Assembly: GCA_045104975.1 (NCBI GenBank)
Contig: JBGCCY010000129.1
Span: 1-64,000 of the forward strand
DNA length: 64,000 nucleotides
Origin: CAJQQY01 sp045104975
GTDB lineage: Bacteria; Bacteroidota; Bacteroidia; Chitinophagales; Saprospiraceae
Reading direction: 5' to 3'
Position numbers and translations under genes: made by a program. The notes under the pieces were generated by a model, which did no database searches, was not told the origin of the DNA, and saw only the letters and a list, made by a program, of their open reading frames with translations. This document shows positions 34,188-42,886 of the stretch, piece after piece (position 1 is the stretch's first letter; each line of letters opens with the position of its first letter).

Positions 34188-35117
34188 ATGAAATGGTTAT
34201 TGGCTACACTTACACTTTTCCTTTTGGGTTTTTCCAATCCAATTTTTTCTCAGGATATAAAAACGTATTTCGAAGAAAATGAACTGAATCCAAAATCAAC
34301 GGACGATGGACTTTTTTATTTAATTGAGGAGGAAGGCAAAGGAGCAAAAGCAAAAACAGGCGATTATGTAAAAATTAAATATCGGGGAACATTGCTTGAT
34401 GGAACTGAATTCGATATTTCGGAAGAAGAGTTTCCTTTTGTTTTTAGAGTGGGTCATCGACAGGTGATTAAAGGATGGGATTTAGGTTTGCAAGAATTTC
34501 AAACAGGTAGCAAAGGTAAATTATTCGTTCCATCAAAGTTGGGTTACGGGAAAAATGGAATTGCTGATGTGATTTCTCCAAATGCAGATTTGATTTATGA
34601 AATTGAATTGTTGGAAATTATGAATTCGAAACAATACAATCAATACATGAAAGAATTGGAAGTGAAGGAACGTCAACAATATGAAGAAAAAAAGAAAGAG
34701 CAATTTGTAGCAGATAAAAAAAATATTCAAAAGTATGCTACTGAAAATAAATTAAGAACGAAACGAATGTCCTCAGGCGTTAGTTATGTTTTGACTAAAA
34801 AAGGAAAAGGACCAACTGCAAAACCTGGCGATTACATCGAAGTAAAATACAAAGGTCAGTTAACTGATGGAACGGTCTTCGATGATTCTTATGGAAAGAA
34901 AGCAAAACCATTCGAATTTGTTTTAGGAAAAGGAAAAGCGATCCAAGGGTGGGAGGAAGGTTTGAAAAATTTCAAAAAAGGAAGTGAAGGTTGGTTGTTA
35001 ATTCCTTCGGCATTAGCGTATGGACCTCGATCCATTCGAGAAGGAAAAATAAATATCCCAGCTAATTCTGTTTTGGTTTTTAAAATAAAAGTGGTGGACT
35101 TGAAGAGTAAGCAGTAA
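34188..35117 (+). CDS. secreted tandem-FKBP peptidyl-prolyl isomerase
   Basis: 309 aa. Signal peptide about 1-21 (ends IFSQD), then two FKBP_C domains: about residues 38-145 (GDYVKIKYRGTLLDGTEFD, VIKGWDLGLQEF, LGYGKNG) and about 198-307 (GDYIEVKYKGQLTDGTVFDDS, AIQGWEEGLKNFKKGS, ALAYGPRS), joined by a charged helical linker. FKBP-type enzymes isomerise prolyl bonds and act as periplasmic folding helpers. The second domain keeps more of the canonical active-site residues (Asp-Asp after F, GW, AYG). The last codons run into an inverted repeat shared with the convergent gene's end. Confidence 0.9.
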   Translation: MKWLLATLTLFLLGFSNPIFSQDIKTYFEENELNPKSTDDGLFYLIEEEGKGAKAKTGDYVKIKYRGTLLDGTEFDISEEEFPFVFRVGHRQVIKGWDLGLQEFQTGSKGKLFVPSKLGYGKNGIADVISPNADLIYEIELLEIMNSKQYNQYMKELEVKERQQYEEKKKEQFVADKKNIQKYATENKLRTKRMSSGVSYVLTKKGKGPTAKPGDYIEVKYKGQLTDGTVFDDSYGKKAKPFEFVLGKGKAIQGWEEGLKNFKKGSEGWLLIPSALAYGPRSIREGKINIPANSVLVFKIKVVDLKSKQ

Positions 35118-35118
35118 G

Positions 35119-35168
35119 CAGTTTTTCAGTAAGCAGCTAGCAATAAGCACTTGCCTACTGAAAAACTG
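35119..35168. repeat. inverted repeat forming the ends of two convergent genes
   Basis: CAGTTTTTCAGTAAGCA (35119-35135) pairs with TGCCTACTGAAAAACTG (35152-35168) with one mismatch. The minus-strand gene's last residues and stop (SVFQ, TAG) are read from the right arm. GTAAGCAGTAAGCAG, an internal direct repeat, overlaps the FKBP stop. It is likely also the terminator. Confidence 0.75.
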
Positions 35169-35538
35169 AAAACTTCATTGCTTTCAAACTCACAAAGTTA
35201 AACATCGCTCCACCCATGCTGATGGAAGCTAAGCCAATATTTAAGTCAGTAAAATACATCACCAACGTAATGTTCCCATCTAAGAAGCAGGTGCCGTGAA
35301 TAAAATTCTCTTCGTCAATTTCCGTCATCCGATAATCTGAAATTTCACAATTTTCTCTATAGAAATTTTTTCCAGTTGATTGTATAACTTTGGGAAGCAT
35401 ATCATTTGTAGATACTTTTCCCCAGTCGTAAAAGGCAGGGTCTTCCGCAAAATTTTGAAAAAAGAAATCGAAAGTTTCGCTAAAATCTTCAGAGGAGATT
35501 AGTCTTTGTTTTAAGGTGATGAAATGTTGTTTTCTCAT
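35155..35538 (-). CDS. hypothetical protein, 127 aa
   Basis: I do not recognise this small protein. It lacks a signal peptide and TM helix and is rich in aromatic residues (FDFFFQNFAEDPAFYDWG). Predicted alternating strands towards the C-terminus (NFIHGTCFLDGNITLVMYFTDLNIGLASIS) suggest a compact alpha/beta fold. The last residues come from an inverted repeat, so the ancestral C-terminus may have been different. A CCCCTAAAGGGG-type repeat (35545-35567) lies 7 bp upstream of its start codon, inside its leader. Codon use looks like that of its neighbours. Coding is supported by an uninterrupted frame and convergent spacing. Confidence 0.65.
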   Translation of the reverse strand: MRKQHFITLKQRLISSEDFSETFDFFFQNFAEDPAFYDWGKVSTNDMLPKVIQSTGKNFYRENCEISDYRMTEIDEENFIHGTCFLDGNITLVMYFTDLNIGLASISMGGAMFNFVSLKAMKFSVFQ

Positions 35539-35544
35539 AATATA

Positions 35545-35567
35545 CCCCCCGAGTCCTAAAGGGGAGG
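35545..35567. repeat. CCCCTAAAGGGG-type repeat in a 5' leader
   Basis: CCCCCCGAGTCCTAAAGGGG aligns with the core of the copies at 32370, 35751 and 60046. Unlike them it sits directly upstream of a start codon, 7 bp from the ATG of the 127-aa gene. Confidence 0.65.
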
Positions 35568-35708
35568 TTCCATTTTGCTAGATTGGAAATGTTTCCTTTT
35601 AGGATGTTTTACTGAGGTGAATTTTGATTAACAAAAATGTTTGTTTATATGTTTTTAGAAGTTGTTTTATTTTAATAATCCCCAAACTCTCAATTCAAAG
35701 ATTCCCTT

Positions 35709-35773
35709 AAATCAATGAAAGTATAAAGTCAAATAGAAGCAAACCCAAAACTCCCCTTGAGGGGGTGGGGGTT
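35709..35773. repeat. dispersed repeat ending CTCCCCTTGAGGGG (long copy B)
   Basis: ATCAATGAAAGTA, a spacer, AAACCCAAAACTCCCC and a GC-rich palindrome match copy A (32328-32391) in order. Its right edge forms the TAA stop of the M28 peptidase gene. Confidence 0.75.
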
Positions 35774-37139
35774 ACTGTCTTCGTCTCGGAATTAGCGTCG
35801 TCGGATATGAAATAAGACTCTCATGCCCATCCTTTCCAACAGCCACCACTCCAAACAAATAATTATCAATTACTACATTTTTCAAAGTAGCCTCCGTAAC
35901 TTTTCCAACAAATTTTGAAAATTGCCATTGCGGTGAAGTCGTATCTCTCCAATAAATTTTATAGCCAGCCACATCTTTATCCTTGACCTCCGTCCAACGT
36001 AAAGTAGTTGAAGGTTGCACGGCACCACCAATCATCACCCCTTCAGGAGCAGGAGGCGCCCAAGCCAAGGCAGCCAAATTAATTGCATTTACCGCCGTCA
36101 ATTTTGAAGCATATTCAAAGTTGACATGTTCGATCACGTCGCCATATTTGATGCCATTTTCTTCTCGAATATCTTGATGTTGTTGGGTGTAATTTTCATG
36201 CGTTTCCATGATTCGAATTCCTGCAAAACCTTCATCATTAAATGGTCGGTGATGTCCACCTCGTCCAAAACGATCCAATCGATAGATCATCTTAGGTTTC
36301 ATCATCGGCATATAAGTTGAAGTCATTCGATGCACATACCGAGCGAGTTGTCGAGAAGGACCATCTACTTCACCACCATAGAATCGATGCCAAATTCTTT
36401 GTTGCTCATTCAAATCCACCGGTGTTGGTTCTGAAAATATTCGGAAACTTCGATTGTCAATGACACCATCGATTCCTTTAATATTTCCAATCATGTCATT
36501 ATTTAAAATTCCGATGATATTCCATTTTTCTTCCTTCGCCACTTTTGCCATATGCTTGCCACCAAAAAGCCCTTGCTCTTCGCCTGACAAACCGGTATAG
36601 ATCACACTATTTTTAAATTTATATTTTGTCAAAAGTCTTGCAGCTTCGATTGTCCCTGCCATTCCCGAAGCATTATCATTCGCACCAGGCGAATCATCTT
36701 TTCCATTCAAAGGATCAGAAATTCGAGAATCAATATCGCCTGACATAATAACATATCGATTCGGATGATCCGTTCCTCGTTGAATCGCAACTACATTGAC
36801 GACCCATGTATCTTTGTCAAATCGTCGATTGCCTTCTGCAGGAACTAAAGATCTTTGATAAAAAACTTCTAGGCAATTGCCACAGTCTTTTGAAATTTTG
36901 TCAAACTCCGCTTTGATCCAACGACGAGCTGCGCCGATTCCACGAGTTTGGGAAACGGTATCAGACAATGTATGTCGAGTTCCAAAATTGGCTAAAGTTC
37001 GAATATCCTTTTCGATTCGTTCCGCAGAGGAATTTTCGATGATGTCATAAATTCTAGCATCAGTTTGCGACTGAACGAATAAAGGAAAGAGCAACATTAA
37101 AATTAATGCGACTAGCAGATTGGTTAATTGTTTTCTCAT
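35772..37139 (-). CDS. secreted M28 family metallopeptidase with C-terminal FN3-like domain
   Basis: 455 aa. Signal peptide about 1-24. The M28 peptidase domain spans about residues 40-345, with the metal ligand Asp155 (SPGANDNASG), catalytic and ligand pair Glu187-Glu188 (SGEEQG) and Asp215 (NNDMIG). The usual first zinc ligand, His in a GHxDS motif, is Asp135 here (SGDIDSRISD). A GDIDSR variant occurs, as I recall, in other secreted M28 proteins. A fibronectin-type III-like domain (about 355-440, TLRWTEVKDKDVAGYKIYW) follows. It is predicted to be an exopeptidase in the periplasm or medium. There is no T9SS sorting tail. Confidence 0.87.
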   Translation of the reverse strand: MRKQLTNLLVALILMLLFPLFVQSQTDARIYDIIENSSAERIEKDIRTLANFGTRHTLSDTVSQTRGIGAARRWIKAEFDKISKDCGNCLEVFYQRSLVPAEGNRRFDKDTWVVNVVAIQRGTDHPNRYVIMSGDIDSRISDPLNGKDDSPGANDNASGMAGTIEAARLLTKYKFKNSVIYTGLSGEEQGLFGGKHMAKVAKEEKWNIIGILNNDMIGNIKGIDGVIDNRSFRIFSEPTPVDLNEQQRIWHRFYGGEVDGPSRQLARYVHRMTSTYMPMMKPKMIYRLDRFGRGGHHRPFNDEGFAGIRIMETHENYTQQHQDIREENGIKYGDVIEHVNFEYASKLTAVNAINLAALAWAPPAPEGVMIGGAVQPSTTLRWTEVKDKDVAGYKIYWRDTTSPQWQFSKFVGKVTEATLKNVVIDNYLFGVVAVGKDGHESLISYPTTLIPRRRQ

Positions 37140-37277
37140 TTATTAAACTTTTATAAAAAATCGATTGAATTTAGTCAAAATACTTTTAAAGCTTGAACAT
37201 TTCCTTTCTAAATGTGTAAATTATATTTTTATAATATGTCGGATTAAAAATATTCTTGGACGATAAAAAAAATGTGA

Positions 37278-38462
37278 ATGAGTATATTTAAAAATATAAA
37301 AACCCAGATTTCGAAAGTAAAAAATAAAGCGGAAAAAGTAGGGAAATGGGTAAGCTTTGCGCAGCAAGTTCGGCCGTCGAAAGACTTCAATGAAAACCGA
37401 TTGCCGTCGCCTCCAAATTACTCTAGCCGTCAAAGCTGGGCTGCACATCCTGAGGTCGCAAACAAATCGAACTTCGTTCCACTCGGAGTAGAAAAGACAA
37501 AACCGGAAGATTTAAAAGCAGATGTTTTCTTTATCCATCCAACTACTTTTTTTGGAAATAAAAATTGGAATGCATCTTTGAGTCATCCTGTAGCGAATAC
37601 GATTGTAGACGAACTCATCATGTCAGGGCAAGCCTCTGTTTTTAATTCATGCTGTAGAATTTTTGCTCCTCGCTATCGACAAGCAACTTTTTATTCTTTT
37701 TTAGAAGGAGGAAGAAATGGGCAACGAGCACTCGATGTTGCGTACTCTGATGTAGCTCGCGCCTTTGATTTTTTTATCAATAACCTGAATGATGGGCGAC
37801 CGTTTTTTATTGCAAGTCATAGCCAAGGAACTGTACACGCCATCAAATTATTGGAAGATAGGATTGATAAAACGGATTTGGTGAAAAGAATGGTGGCAGC
37901 TTATACTATTGGTTTTGAATTTCCAAAAGTGAAATTTGAAGAGGATTTAAAGAATATCAAACCGAGCCAAAGTGCGACGGATACACAATGTGTGATTGCT
38001 TACGATACTTATATTGAAGGAGCGAAACCACTTTCTGCACTCGATAGAACTCAACTTCCTTTTTCCAAAAAAGATGGAACATGGGAATGGAAAAAACGAA
38101 CTAAACATGCGACTTTTGCAACTAATCCAATCTCTTGGAAATCAAATGATGAGCTAGCGGATGCGTCACAACACTTAGGTGCAGTAAATAATGAGTATAT
38201 AAAAAGTAATTTTAAATTAGATAGTTTACTTGACAAAGAAGTAGCAGAGATTGAAACGGCAAGATTATCTTCTATTTATGAAAATGAGGTTTCTGCAAGA
38301 GTTGGAGAGGATGGATATTTATATATATCAAAACCGATCCATCGACAATTTCGATTGATGTTGTTGCCGGGAGGGAATTATCATAATTATGATTACTCTT
38401 TATTTTATATGAATTTGCGAGAGAATGTGAAGGTGCGATTGGAGGCTTTTTTAAATAAATAA
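37278..38462 (+). CDS. DUF3089 family alpha/beta hydrolase
   Basis: 394 aa. DVFFIHPTTFFGNKNWNASL (about residues 83-102) opens the DUF3089 domain, and the nucleophile elbow SHSQG places the probable catalytic Ser at 182. FINNLNDGRPFFIASHSQGTVHAIKLLEDRI is the expected strand-elbow-helix. The family is lipase-like, of unknown substrate. No cleavable signal peptide is evident, although the first 30 residues are basic and amphipathic. A TATTCTTG box (37251-37258, 7 of 8) lies 20 bp upstream. The gene is convergent with a small secreted-protein gene, across a long ACCACAGAG hairpin. Confidence 0.82.
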   Translation: MSIFKNIKTQISKVKNKAEKVGKWVSFAQQVRPSKDFNENRLPSPPNYSSRQSWAAHPEVANKSNFVPLGVEKTKPEDLKADVFFIHPTTFFGNKNWNASLSHPVANTIVDELIMSGQASVFNSCCRIFAPRYRQATFYSFLEGGRNGQRALDVAYSDVARAFDFFINNLNDGRPFFIASHSQGTVHAIKLLEDRIDKTDLVKRMVAAYTIGFEFPKVKFEEDLKNIKPSQSATDTQCVIAYDTYIEGAKPLSALDRTQLPFSKKDGTWEWKKRTKHATFATNPISWKSNDELADASQHLGAVNNEYIKSNFKLDSLLDKEVAEIETARLSSIYENEVSARVGEDGYLYISKPIHRQFRLMLLPGGNYHNYDYSLFYMNLRENVKVRLEAFLNK

Positions 38463-38490
38463 AATTACTAGGAAATACAACAAGAAGATA

Positions 38491-38598
38491 ATTTTAACCA
38501 CAGAGAACACAGAGAGTGGACACGGAGGAAATAGAGTTTTAAATATGAATTCCTCTGATCTCTCTGTGTCCGGTCTCAGTTTTCTCTGTGGTTAAAAT
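38491..38598. repeat. ACCACAGAG hairpin element
   Basis: ATTTTAACCACAGAGAA (38491-38507) and its exact complement (38582-38598). The interior arms (CACAGAGAGTGGACACGGAGGAA) continue pairing with mismatches. The TTAACCACAGAG word is a widespread intergenic repeat in many bacterial genomes. It lies between convergent genes. Confidence 0.8.
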
Positions 38599-38616
38599 CA
38601 GACAAAAGGGAGAAGT

Positions 38617-39240
38617 TTAGAATTTTTCTTTTTGAAAAAACAAAAACGCTTCCTTAAATTTTTCAAAATCAGCTTCCGCATTTTTTCCAAGCAACTTGAA
38701 ATCAATTTTTTGAGAAAACCGACCAAGCCTTCCTGTCATAAATTCTCGCCACAAAACATTTTCCATCAAAGCATTCTTCCCCTCACTTTCAATACTCATC
38801 ATGGATTGGTTTAAATCTTTTTTATGAAAAGCGAAATCAATAGTGTCCGTCAAATCTATCAAAACAAATCCTCTAAATAAATTGAAAGTTTCAGTCTCCG
38901 ATTTTTCCGAAGGTTTATACTGCGCCACATCAAAAAGAATGATGAAATCTTCAGCAGGTTGTGCTTGTCGTTCTGACCATTTATTTAGACGATTTTGCGC
39001 CCACTCTTTTTTCATTTCAAAATAATAAACCTCCATATCAGCAGGAGCTGTTTTTTCTCTTTCGGTGAGTTCATTTTTATGTTCAGCACATATTTTTTGA
39101 TTAGAGTGAAAAACGCAAAATCCAATTTGATGAACTGCTTTTTTTAAATCATTCCAATCAGAATTTATTTTGGGTACAGTTTGTCCAAAAGTAATGTTAG
39201 AGAAGAAATAAAGTAAAATAATGATAATTTTAGATTTCAT
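38617..39240 (-). CDS. hypothetical secreted protein, 207 aa
   Basis: Signal peptide about residues 1-19 (ends FGQT). The mature part is helical and charged with two cysteines (GFCVFHSNQKICAEH) that could form a disulfide. It has no domain I recognise; recurrent strand DFIILFDVAQY and FRGFVLIDLTDTIDFAF suggest an alpha/beta fold. Probably periplasmic. A perfect -7 box (39285-39292) lies 45 bp upstream. The neighbours (DUF3089 hydrolase, T9SS-sorted SGNH hydrolase) do not assign a role. Confidence 0.7.
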   Translation of the reverse strand: MKSKIIIILLYFFSNITFGQTVPKINSDWNDLKKAVHQIGFCVFHSNQKICAEHKNELTEREKTAPADMEVYYFEMKKEWAQNRLNKWSERQAQPAEDFIILFDVAQYKPSEKSETETFNLFRGFVLIDLTDTIDFAFHKKDLNQSMMSIESEGKNALMENVLWREFMTGRLGRFSQKIDFKLLGKNAEADFEKFKEAFLFFQKEKF

Positions 39241-39284
39241 AATCCAATATTTAATTAATTTCTGGAATGGGATTGTTTAGTTCA

Positions 39285-39292
39285 CAAAAATA
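39285..39292 (-). promoter_or_regulatory. -7 box for the 38617-39240 gene
   Basis: TATTTTTG on the minus strand, a perfect TAnnTTTG, 44 bp before the ATG. No clear -33 TTG is present. Confidence 0.4.
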
Positions 39293-39370
39293 AAACGATT
39301 GATTCTTTATTTTCATTATAAGTACTGAGACACAATTATTGAATTCTCTGATTTTTTAAATTGAAAAAAC

Positions 39371-40624
39371 ATGAAAAACCTTTTACTCCTTTTAGCTTTA
39401 TTTTTTTCCCTAAACCTTTATGCTCAAAATAAAAAAATTCTCTTCATTGGGAATAGTTATACTGGAGTGAATAATCTTCCTCAGTTAGTTTATAATGTTG
39501 CGGTTTCTGTTGGCGATACATTGATTTATGACAAACACACACCGGGAGGTGCTCGACTAATGCACCATGCAACCAATGCTACCGCGCTTGCAAAAATTAG
39601 TTCTGATGATTGGGATCATGTTGTACTTCAAGCCCAAAGTCAAGAACCTTCTTTTTCAGATACACAAGTAGCAACTGAGGTTTTTCCTTATGCAGAAATT
39701 TTGTGCGATTCTATCCGAACGAATAATGAATGTACTCGACCAATATTTTATATGACTTGGGGAAGAGAAAATGGAGACGCTTCAAATTGTGCGGTTTGGC
39801 CACCTGTCTGCACATATGAAGGAATGGACAGTCTATTAAATTTAAGGTATAGAATGATGGGAAATGACAATGACGCATATGTCTCCCCTGTGGGCGCAGT
39901 TTGGAATTACATTCGAGCTAATTATCCTGATATTGATTTGTATAGCAATGATGGATCACATCCATCTATTGCTGGATCGTATGCTGCGGCGTGTACATTT
40001 TATAGTATTATTTTTAGAAAAGATCCTACATTAATTTCATTCAATTCTTCTTTGTCGGATACTGATGCAGATGCAATTAAAGTGGCTGCAAAAATTATAG
40101 CTTTCGATGATTTACTAGAATGGAATGTTGGTGAGTTCGATCCAGTAGCCAATTTTTCATTTACTCAAAATGAGACTGAAATCACTTTTATGAATAGCTC
40201 TGGAAATGCTGATTCTTTTCAATGGAGTTTTGGAGATGGTGTCATTTCAAATGAGGAAAATCCAACTCATGTTTTTCAAAATAACAATACATTTACAATT
40301 CAATTAATCGCAGAGAGATGTGGGCTTACTGATACGACCTCAATCGAAATAGCGATTGAAGTGGTTGCTATAAAAGATTTTCTAGCTTCTAAAATAAACA
40401 TTTTTCCAAATCCAACTAAAAATAAGATCAATGTAAACGGTATTCCTAATTCATCAATCATTACCCTGGTAGATGGATTTGGAAAAGAATGGAAACGGAT
40501 TAATCATTCTACAAAAAGTATATTAGAATTTAATTTATCAGAATTAAGTCAAGGAATCTATTTTATAAAGATTGAAAACAAGCACGGAGAATTACTTTTT
40601 GTTGAAAAAATAATTAAAAACTAA
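39371..40624 (+). CDS. T9SS-exported SGNH hydrolase with PKD domain
   Basis: 417 aa. Signal peptide about 1-19; SGNH/GDSL-like hydrolase domain about 20-255 with the nucleophile Ser29 (FIGNSYT) and the DGSHPSIAG block carrying the Asp/His pair; PKD domain about 258-325 (FSFTQNETEITF, QWSFGDGVISNEENPTH); C-terminal T9SS type A sorting domain about 340-417 (INIFPNPTKNKINV, GIYFIKI). It is therefore predicted to be a surface or secreted esterase/deacetylase, possibly acting on polysaccharide esters. Together with the PorP operon and the plug protein it confirms a working T9SS. Confidence 0.88.
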   Translation: MKNLLLLLALFFSLNLYAQNKKILFIGNSYTGVNNLPQLVYNVAVSVGDTLIYDKHTPGGARLMHHATNATALAKISSDDWDHVVLQAQSQEPSFSDTQVATEVFPYAEILCDSIRTNNECTRPIFYMTWGRENGDASNCAVWPPVCTYEGMDSLLNLRYRMMGNDNDAYVSPVGAVWNYIRANYPDIDLYSNDGSHPSIAGSYAAACTFYSIIFRKDPTLISFNSSLSDTDADAIKVAAKIIAFDDLLEWNVGEFDPVANFSFTQNETEITFMNSSGNADSFQWSFGDGVISNEENPTHVFQNNNTFTIQLIAERCGLTDTTSIEIAIEVVAIKDFLASKINIFPNPTKNKINVNGIPNSSIITLVDGFGKEWKRINHSTKSILEFNLSELSQGIYFIKIENKHGELLFVEKIIKN

Positions 40625-40699
40625 CAAGACAAATTGTAGCAGAAAAAAGAACCAGGTCTATTGTGGAAAATAAAAAGATGAGCCATCCTTGTTGGTAGT

Positions 40700-40776
40700 A
40701 ATACCATTTAGTCAGGGTAGGAGGTGGGTACTTTTCCAAAAAAAATAATTACCGTTTTTCCTAACTAAATGGCATT
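40700..40776. repeat. imperfect inverted repeat with CCATTTAGT termini
   Basis: AATACCATTTAGTCAGG at the left and CCTAACTAAATGGCATT at the right pair with few mismatches around a 45-bp interior. No ORF. It could be a remnant of an inverted-repeat-bounded mobile element or a transcription terminator for the convergent genes. Confidence 0.55.
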
Positions 40777-40791
40777 GATACAAGAGGTTAC

Positions 40792-41325
40792 TTAAAATCC
40801 ATATCCAATGGTAAAGTTACTTTCTATCTGAGCAGGCTCTAGATCTATATCCAATGAAGCAGATAAGGCGATGGATATGCCTATCGACCATTTATCTTTG
40901 ACAAGTGTACTCACGCCCAATCCTGCATTTAAAGAAAAGAAACTGACCTCTGCACCTCTGTCATTACCAAACGGGTATCCTAAAGGGATTAATTCATTTT
41001 TTGAGTTTAATTGATTGTAGGAAAAACCTGAAGTAAGAAAGAAACCTTTAAATACTTGTTTAGGATAAAATTTTACATTTGGATTGACAAAGATTCGACG
41101 ATACAAATTACTCGAACCATAATTGAATGTTCCACCGATGGAGAACCTTTCATTTATTTTAGCTTCCGTTCCAATACCATAGGCAATGGGTGTTTCAAAA
41201 TCGTCAATATAAGAATAAGCAAAATTTAGATTGATAAAAATCTCAGGTGATGGACTAGGATCTTCTTGTGTGAATCCGAAATTAGAACAAAATAAAATTA
41301 GAAAAAGGGAGATTAGATTTTTCAT
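40792..41325 (-). CDS. small outer-membrane beta-barrel protein
   Basis: 177 aa. Signal peptide about 1-19 (ends GFTQ). The mature protein alternates polar and hydrophobic residues in about eight strands (EIFINLNFAYSYID, AKINERFSIGGTFNYGSS, GFFLTSGFSYNQ, WSIGISIALSASLDI) and ends with aromatic Phe (TIGYGF), the usual barrel-assembly signal. It resembles the 8-strand OMP_b-brl family. Function unknown. It lies 150 bp downstream of another small secreted-protein gene on the same strand. Confidence 0.78.
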   Translation of the reverse strand: MKNLISLFLILFCSNFGFTQEDPSPSPEIFINLNFAYSYIDDFETPIAYGIGTEAKINERFSIGGTFNYGSSNLYRRIFVNPNVKFYPKQVFKGFFLTSGFSYNQLNSKNELIPLGYPFGNDRGAEVSFFSLNAGLGVSTLVKDKWSIGISIALSASLDIDLEPAQIESNFTIGYGF

Positions 41326-41475
41326 ATAAATTTAATTTGAAGTTTATTTTTTTAGCATGTATTATTATAGACTGTTTTTAACATGATTTTGTTGAGTCAA
41401 TAATGGATTTTTTATGCGTTTTTCTCAAATTAGGAGTATCATTAATTTTATTCCTAATTTAGAATCGCGATTAAT

Positions 41476-42024
41476 TTACTCGTAAACAATGGCTACGACC
41501 TCAACAATAATTCTTAAGTTTTTTAAATCATGATTGTTTTCAATTCCAAAATAGAGTGTCTCTTGATCCATGTTTTCTGTACTGATATAACCTGAACGAG
41601 ATTTATTATTGATAAATTTTTCGTTGTAATTGTAAGACCCACAATTATTGAATGATTGGATATTTTCATTACCACTCATCAAGTACAAATTAAAACTTCG
41701 ATTAGTACTATTCGGATTTATATAGTCAGCAATTTTTGTTGGGTCATGCTTTTTAGATAGGTATTTTACCTCATCTAAAAGCATCTTTTGTGGAGATTTA
41801 AAGTCTGATTTTTTTACTGCTCTCACAGAATAGATTATTCCTTTTGAGTTTTTAGGCAAATCAATTGGGATAAAATCTTTGTTGTTGCATTGCCATTTGT
41901 TTAAAGTAGATTTGATATGAATGCTTTTAGTTTCGTCTTCAAATACATCTACAAATGAAGGAACGGATTCCGTGTTTAAAGCAAAGGAACAAATTAGGAA
42001 ACAGATAGAAGTAATGAAATTCAT
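41476..42024 (-). CDS. hypothetical secreted protein, 182 aa
   Basis: N-terminal hydrophobic segment (residues 1-17) consistent with a signal peptide, though no clean cleavage motif beyond NTESVPS. The mature part has two Cys-containing segments (KWQCNNKDFIP and SFNNCGSYNYNEKF) and a final beta-rich LRIIVEVVAIVYE. No family is recognised. It is probably periplasmic or outer-membrane associated. It is divergent from the XRE regulator gene (215 bp apart), which may or may not regulate it. Confidence 0.68.
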   Translation of the reverse strand: MNFITSICFLICSFALNTESVPSFVDVFEDETKSIHIKSTLNKWQCNNKDFIPIDLPKNSKGIIYSVRAVKKSDFKSPQKMLLDEVKYLSKKHDPTKIADYINPNSTNRSFNLYLMSGNENIQSFNNCGSYNYNEKFINNKSRSGYISTENMDQETLYFGIENNHDLKNLRIIVEVVAIVYE

Positions 42025-42238
42025 AATGTAATTGTTTTGTTGGTGAATAATTTATAACAAGACAATGTGATTAGAATTTTCCCCTATGCAGCAGTAATAA
42101 ATTGAAGTTTGAAAATAGACTAAGAAACAAAATGGAAAATAATATGTACTTACGTATAAGTATTGTTTTGTAATATAAAACAACCTAGCCCCAGTTTTCC
42201 TTTCGTTTTCGTATTTTAGATAATTAAAAATAAAAGTC

Positions 42239-42802
42239 ATGAAAAAAGATATTCGAAGTTATAGAGAAAGCTTAGGTTTTACCCAAGCTGAGTTAGCCGA
42301 AAAAACAAATTTATCCATCAGGACAATTCAACGAGTTGAGTCAGGAGCAACCATTCCAAAAGGACATACGCTTAAAGTTTTATCAGAAGCATTTGGTGTT
42401 GAAAAAGAAGAATTATTGGAAACATTTAGTTCTGAAAATTTAGCATCGGAGAGTGAGGTGAGGATGAAATTAATCAACCTATCCTCCTTGTCTTTTTTAA
42501 TGGGAATTCCTTTTGGAAATATCTTTGTTCCATATTTTTTTTGGAATAAATATAGAGCAGATACGATAGTCGATAAAGTAGGAAGAAGCGTGCTTAATTT
42601 TCAAATTATTTGGACAGTAAGTAGCTGTTTGCTTTTAATCGTCAGTCCCTTTTTACAAGGTTTCTTTCCAAATGATTTTACGTTGATTTTATATGTAGGT
42701 CTGCTCGCAATATGTGTAAATATATTTTTTATTATAAAAACTGCCATTTCTTTGAACGCTTCACAATATGATATTTTACCTTTAAAATTAAGACTTTTTT
42801 AA
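42239..42802 (+). CDS. XRE-family HTH regulator with C-terminal membrane helices
   Basis: 187 aa. Residues 3-60 are a classical Cro/CI helix-turn-helix: IRSYRESLGFTQAELAEKTNLSIRTIQRVESGATIPKG. After an acidic linker come three hydrophobic helices (about 80-100, 118-140, 145-167). Membrane-tethered XRE regulators of this form, with a DUF4870-like tail, recur in Bacteroidota. The tether could sense membrane state and hold the DNA-binding domain at the inner membrane; this is inference. It lies 84 bp upstream of the aspartic protease-like gene, which has its own promoter candidate, and is divergent from a small secreted-protein gene. Confidence 0.85.
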   Translation: MKKDIRSYRESLGFTQAELAEKTNLSIRTIQRVESGATIPKGHTLKVLSEAFGVEKEELLETFSSENLASESEVRMKLINLSSLSFLMGIPFGNIFVPYFFWNKYRADTIVDKVGRSVLNFQIIWTVSSCLLLIVSPFLQGFFPNDFTLILYVGLLAICVNIFFIIKTAISLNASQYDILPLKLRLF

Positions 42803-42834
42803 AAATGTCAGGTTATTGGCGGTAGTCTGTCGTG

Positions 42835-42863
42835 TTGTTCAAAGTAGCAATTCTTCATCTTTG
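42835..42863 (+). promoter_or_regulatory. candidate promoter of the aspartic protease-like gene
   Basis: TTG (42835-42837), an 18-bp spacer, then CATCTTTG (42856-42863), the same -7 variant as upstream of the PorP operon. Confidence 0.45.
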
Positions 42864-42886
42864 ATTTTATTTAATCAATATAAAAG

